From positions 11,642,196 through 11,706,195 of the forward strand of contig JAVGWX010000019.1 of NCBI GenBank assembly GCA_036924085.1: 64,000 nucleotides of DNA, in the 5' to 3' direction. This DNA comes from Ariolimax columbianus (taxonomy: Eukaryota > Mollusca > Gastropoda > Stylommatophora > Arionidae). How positions within the stretch are numbered: position 1 is the stretch's first letter; every line of letters starts with the position of its first letter. Below the pieces are notes generated by a model. It saw nothing but the letters and a program-made list of their open reading frames with translations. It did no database searches and was not told where the DNA came from. The position numbers and the translations under genes were made by a program. Positions 59,779 to 64,000 of the stretch are shown here, in pieces.

Positions 59779-60560
59779 TAGGGATGTAATTTTAATTGTT
59801 TAATATTGTCTCGCAACTTTCACTGCTGTAATCTAAATTGTGTAGTTTGGCCACAAAATTATCGGTTCTGTAATCTAAATTGTTTAACTTAGCCAAATAC
59901 ATATCAGTGCATTGATCTGAATTGTTGAGCTTAGCCACATAATTATCGGTGCTGTAATCTAAATTGTTCAGCTTAGCCACATAATTATCGGTGATGTAAT
60001 CTAAAGTGTTTAGCTTAGCCACATAATTATCGGTGATGTAATCTAAAGTGTTTAGCTTAGCCACATAATTATCGGTGATGTAATCTAAATTGTTTAGCTT
60101 AGCCCCATAATTATCGGTGCTGTAATCTAAATTATTTAGCTTAGCCACATAATTATCGGTGCTGTAATCTAAATTGTTTAGCTTAGCCACATAATTATCG
60201 GTGCTGTAATCTAAATTGTTTAGCTTAGCCACATAATTATCGGTGCTGTAATCTAAATTGTTTAGCTTAGCCACATAATTATCGGTGTTGTAATCTAAAT
60301 TGTTTAGCTTCGCCACATAATTATCGGTGCTGTAATCTAAATTGTTTAGCTTCGCCACATAATTATCGGTGCTGTAATCTAAATTGTTTAGCTTAGCCAC
60401 ATAATTATCGGTGCTGTAATCTAAATTGTTTAGCTTCGCTACATAATTATCGGTGCTGTAATCTAAATTGTTTAGCTTCGCCACATACTTATCGGTACTG
60501 TGATCTAAATTGTTTAACTTAGCCACGTAAATATCTGTGCTGTAATCTAAACAGCCTAAA
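59779..60560. repeat. 42-bp minisatellite, about 17 units
   Basis: TAATCTAAATTGTTTAGCTT then AGCCACATAATTATCGGTGC. Degenerate units also precede the SINE-like element (59345-59400). The period keeps a 244-codon minus frame with a 14-residue repeat (AKLNNLDYSTDNYV). Confidence 0.95.
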
Positions 60561-60739
60561 AATAACCGTGCTGAGAGATGAACAGTATGATAACGGGGGG
60601 TGGGGGTGGGAGGGGGGAACTAAACGACCAAATATGGAAAGACGGGCTACGTGGAAACATGCGGTAATATGAAACACGCGGAAAACTGTACAAGTGAATC
60701 AGCAACTATTTAGAAACTAGCCCAGCAAGAGTGCAGGTC

Positions 60740-62506
60740 TAAAGGCATAACAGTAAAAATTAAACAATAGAACAAGGTATTCCCCAGGGTGGTGCCCTCT
60801 CCTCTACACTATTCCTTATTTACATAAATGACATTGCCAACAACTTCCACAAAAGTACCCCCGATTCTCTCTACGCTGACGAACTGGCCATGTGGACTAC
60901 AGAAAAACTCATCACTACAGCCAGCACACTAATGCAAGGCTCTGTGTCAGCCCTCGAAAGATGGTCCAAGACCTGGTTACTAAAAATAAAGGAATAACAA
61001 AAATGACACATACCATCTTCTCCTGTAAAAAAATACGACAGCAAGTGAAACTCCAACTTAATGGAAACGAGATAGGGCTAGATGAAGCTCTAACCTTCTT
61101 AGGAGTTTCCTTAGACCGACTTCTGACTGACCTTGAAAACGCAAATTTTAAAGACCCAGCTGAGGGCGAGGCTACGCATGCCCATCACGAAGAAACTTAC
61201 TGGTACTACATGTGCGTTGACGGAAACACAACTAAAGAAAGTATGCACAGGCAGAGTGAGACCAGTTTTGGAATACGGACATTGCAACTTGGACCACGGC
61301 ATCTAAATCAAACTTCGACAAAATAGGGCGCACCAAGAACTAACCAGCCCCACCATAACAGGAGCCCTGAAGTCTACCCAATTAAAAGACCTGGAAGCCA
61401 TGCCTACATCCAATGGAAGACCGCAGAGACTGTAGAATCCTACAGCAAGCAGGAATATTCAAAAGAATCATGGAGCACCCGATGCACCACAGAGCTGGAA
61501 CGCGGCAGGCTAAAGAGGAAAGGTTTTACAGTCCAGGCAAAAGAAAAGATTATAAACACAATACAAGCATGCTCCATCCGCTGCCTCTGGAAAGGAAGAC
61601 CTTTCCCTGATCTTATATGCAATAGCTCCAACATCGAAGACAAAAAGTCACAAACATACGAACAGAAAAAAAAACATAGTTACACATTACATAAACCAAA
61701 AATTTCCACCAAAGGCCTGGACACATGCTTATACGGATGGCTCAGCCAAAGATGTGATTGGAAACGGAAGAGGAATCACTATAAAACTAAAAATCGAATT
61801 ATACTCAGCTGCATTTGCCCCTGGGATACGCTGCAGCAGCTTCAGATCCGAAGCCAGTGCCCCGAGACAAGCAGCTGAAACCCTTATAAACCGTACGGAG
61901 CAGGCAGAAAAACAAATGGTCATTCTCATAGACGCCTTCGCAGTGTTAATGGTGATCAAGAACCAGCAGAAAAATGAATTCGGGGCTCTGGCAGACTCGC
62001 TCGAACGCCTGTCCTGGTGCTTTAAAAAAGCATAATCCAGTGAATACCAGCACACTGCGACATTCCAGGCAATGAGGAGGCGGACAGACTCACCAGAGAC
62101 GGAGGAATGCTGCAGCAGAGTGATATAGAAATCACATCCAGCATTAATCAGGGCAACGTATAGTGCAAAATGGAAATAAGTCCACCCTGACCACATAGAA
62201 AACGACGCCTACCATCAACTTTTCAGGCGAGACCAGGTGACCATCCTCCGGCTACAGACAATGACACCATCTGTACAACAAGTTCAAGATTGGCACTACG
62301 GACCTTTGTGCCTGCGGCACTGCTCCCGTGAAGGCAGAACATAATATGCAGTCCTGCCCACTGTATACCGACAAAAGAAGTAGCATTTGGCAACAGTCAG
62401 TGTCCGTCCACGAGAAGCTGTACGGAAGATTACATAGCCTTGAGTCAGCTGCTGCCTTCGTTATAGTCATTGAAGTCGAGTTCTGAAGACGAACGAGGAA
62501 GAAGAA
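60740..62506 (+). mobile_element. Old LINE with RT, RNase H and Cys/His end (family G)
   Basis: Plus-strand pieces in order: GIPQGGALSSTLFLIYINDI (motif B, about 60777); DSLYADELAMWTTEK (motif C, about 60862; YADE instead of YADD); LGVSLDRLLTDLENANF; a linker; AYTDGSAKDVIGNG (RNase H, about 61733); GNEEADRLTRDGG (about 62072); then CACGTAPVKAEHNMQSCPLY (about 62310) and a stop after VIEVEF. A short GAAGAAGAAG run at 62491-62503 closes it. Architecture is that of the I-like LINE above, but the sequence is distant. Frameshifts (near 60990, 61320, 61730, 62040) and the YADE change show it is inactive. Confidence 0.85.
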
Positions 62507-63650
62507 GTATGAAAACGTGAGTAGACTGAACCAGGTAGCATTGTTTAAAAGATAAATAGATGTGATTAGATGAGAGCGTATGATAACGACAAATGTTAGT
62601 AAAGCCAATTGCTAGCGATTGCCGTGCTTACTTACTCATTCCCTTACCATACATATCAATAAATGGCATGGTCTCTCTTTCTTGTCCGTTCAGCTTCTAT
62701 GCTATCTTGATAGAAATGGTAAACTGATGTCCGCTTGCTAGGCCAGTCACGTATGACCCTGCTAATGCCCTGTACCCAATGACTTTCCAGGTTGACCTTG
62801 AATGGCCTTCACGGCTGTTATTACTGTTTACGTAAGATAGCCCACAATATCTTCCAACTAGCCCGCCAATCTTTTACTTTATCTTGCTTCCTACATCGAG
62901 GTTGTGGACTTTGAACTGTGATGCTATAAAATATACATTTTTCCCGATTGCAGAAAAAAACATAAAACAAACACAGCGATAATAGCTAATTTAAAAAATA
63001 AACACTTTGCGTAGGAGTCTAAAATATTACCAGTTATTTGAAGCTGTCGACCTGGAACTCACTCGAAAGAGAATCGAACTGTGTTTCATTTTTAGCACCT
63101 TGATTTAATCAATTATGGATTTGTAAATAATTTGGATTATATCGATCTAGCTTTCTTTTTAAGTGGTTATTTCCTTGTAGGCTTGTGTCTAAGTTATATG
63201 TCATGGCGAGTGCACTCTAAAAGGGCGTGTGAGTATAGCAACTTTATGGGACATCGCTAAATAACCTAACTGGAGGTGGGCTGGAAAGTGCTTCATGACT
63301 TGCCACAACTAGAATGTCCTTACGGCGTAATAGAGACAAACGAAGAATGAGAATCAAGTAAATATTAAAGTTAAAAATCAGATATCTAAAAAAAAAATAA
63401 AGGGAATAAATTGTTAGGAGAGTCTACACACGCATTATATTATTTCAGAATTGTTCATGTTAATGTAAGCCTCAACGACATACTTTCACGTCTTTCATTA
63501 AGTACAGAATAGCTAGTCCCGCTACCAGAGTAATGGTAATACGCCAGGGACGGTCATTAAGTAAGAGCAATTTTATTACAGGACACAAAAAGGCTCTTTA
63601 GTAATACTCCATGTAGGGATTATGACGATCGAGCAGCATACTCAATATAG
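62507..63650. other. No gene recognised
   Basis: AT-rich, with no supported frame. GGGACGGTCATTAAGTAAGA at 63549-63568 lies about 110 bases before the transposase start and could be part of the mariner end, but the partner end is outside the window. Confidence 0.35.
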
Positions 63651-63654
63651 CATA

Positions 63655-64000
63655 CAGCATGGCAGCCTTGCTGTCGACCATGGAAGAACAACGAAGCGTT
63701 ATTAATTTTGTTGAGGTCAGATTGCTTGAAACCGTATAACATCTACAGAAATATGGAGGTTAAGTATGGGGATAAATGTTTAAGTCAGAAGAGAGTGTAG
63801 GAATATATATAATTTTGTTGTCAAAACGGAAGACAAAAAGTTATTGATGAACCGTGTCGTGGGAGACCAGAAAACGATGTATCTGACACAGTGGAAAAGA
63901 AGATCAACCAGTTGGTCCGTTTCAACAGGCGAGTTTGTATTGATGAAATAGTCATAGATGTCCACATGATTCACGGCGCTGCGCACACACTTATCCGTTA
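63655..64000 (+). pseudogene. Mariner-like transposase, N-terminal part, cut by window end
   Basis: Plus-strand pieces: STMEEQRSVINFV (from 63676), then NIYRNMEVKYGDKCLSQKRV (first helix-turn-helix; a stop follows near 63799), then EPCRGRPENDVSDTVEKKIN, QLVRFNRRVCIDEIV and IHGAAHTLIR. The GRPR-like hook (here GRPEND) between the two helix-turn-helix units is the signature of mariner DNA-binding domains, which bind the terminal inverted repeats. At least one frameshift (63710-63745) and a stop occur. The catalytic DDE/D domain would lie beyond 64000. Confidence 0.82.

Overview
The window reads as non-coding, repeat-saturated DNA from an animal genome. A gastropod mollusc is the most likely source, possibly a heterobranch sea slug. 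That is an inference from the mix of I-like LINEs with (GAA)n tails, RTE-like and CR1-like LINE remnants, tRNA-type SINEs, mariner pieces and very abundant minisatellites; no sequence here fixes the species. The only host protein-coding feature I can support is one terminal exon of a class A G-protein-coupled receptor at 1611-1823 on the minus strand.

Layout. 0-9 kb: an I-like LINE tail, the receptor exon with an AGT-rich microsatellite in its intron, a 171-bp LINE fragment with a 13-bp target-site duplication (TSD), two copies of a dispersed repeat and three minisatellites. 9-18 kb: a second dispersed repeat, a 59-bp minisatellite, then a graveyard of reverse-transcriptase (RT) remnants (11.9-17.2 kb), all minus strand, from at least four families, one inserted in another. 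18.5-21.7 kb: a broken ribosomal DNA unit on the minus strand. It has an external-spacer-like region and the 5' two thirds of 18S, joined to diverged, duplicated fragments of the 28S 3' end. 22-31 kb: a 76/70-bp minisatellite, a dead DDE transposase carrying a SINE with a 13-bp TSD, and five further minisatellites, one split by a tRNA-derived SINE.

31-40 kb: RTE-like LINE remnants, including a nest in which an RTE-like fragment holds a mariner relic (itself split by a 360-bp SINE-like element) and a 2.7-kb I-like LINE. Two CR1-like 3' ends follow, one inserted into a Jockey/BS-like RT. 40-52 kb: CA-rich arrays, a second 3.2-kb I-like LINE and a shorter one, two long arrays of 42 and 46 bp, and another 360-bp element. 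52-64 kb: a 2-kb array of 15-bp units, another 360-bp element, a 1-kb array of 9-bp units, an I-like LINE with a 12-bp TSD, a 42-bp array, an older LINE and, at the window edge, the N-terminal part of a mariner transposase.

How the parts relate. The I-like LINE encodes an endonuclease (C-terminus seen only in the 3.2-kb copy), RT, RNase H and a Cys/His C-terminal segment, and its copies end in GAA repeats. The 360-bp element has four copies with a common 5' end, TSDs of 7-13 bp and the same kind of GAA-rich 3' end, so it may be mobilised by that LINE. Several long open frames in the window are by-products of arrays whose period is a multiple of three, not genes. No element here looks autonomous: every transposase or RT frame is truncated, frameshifted or changed at catalytic positions.
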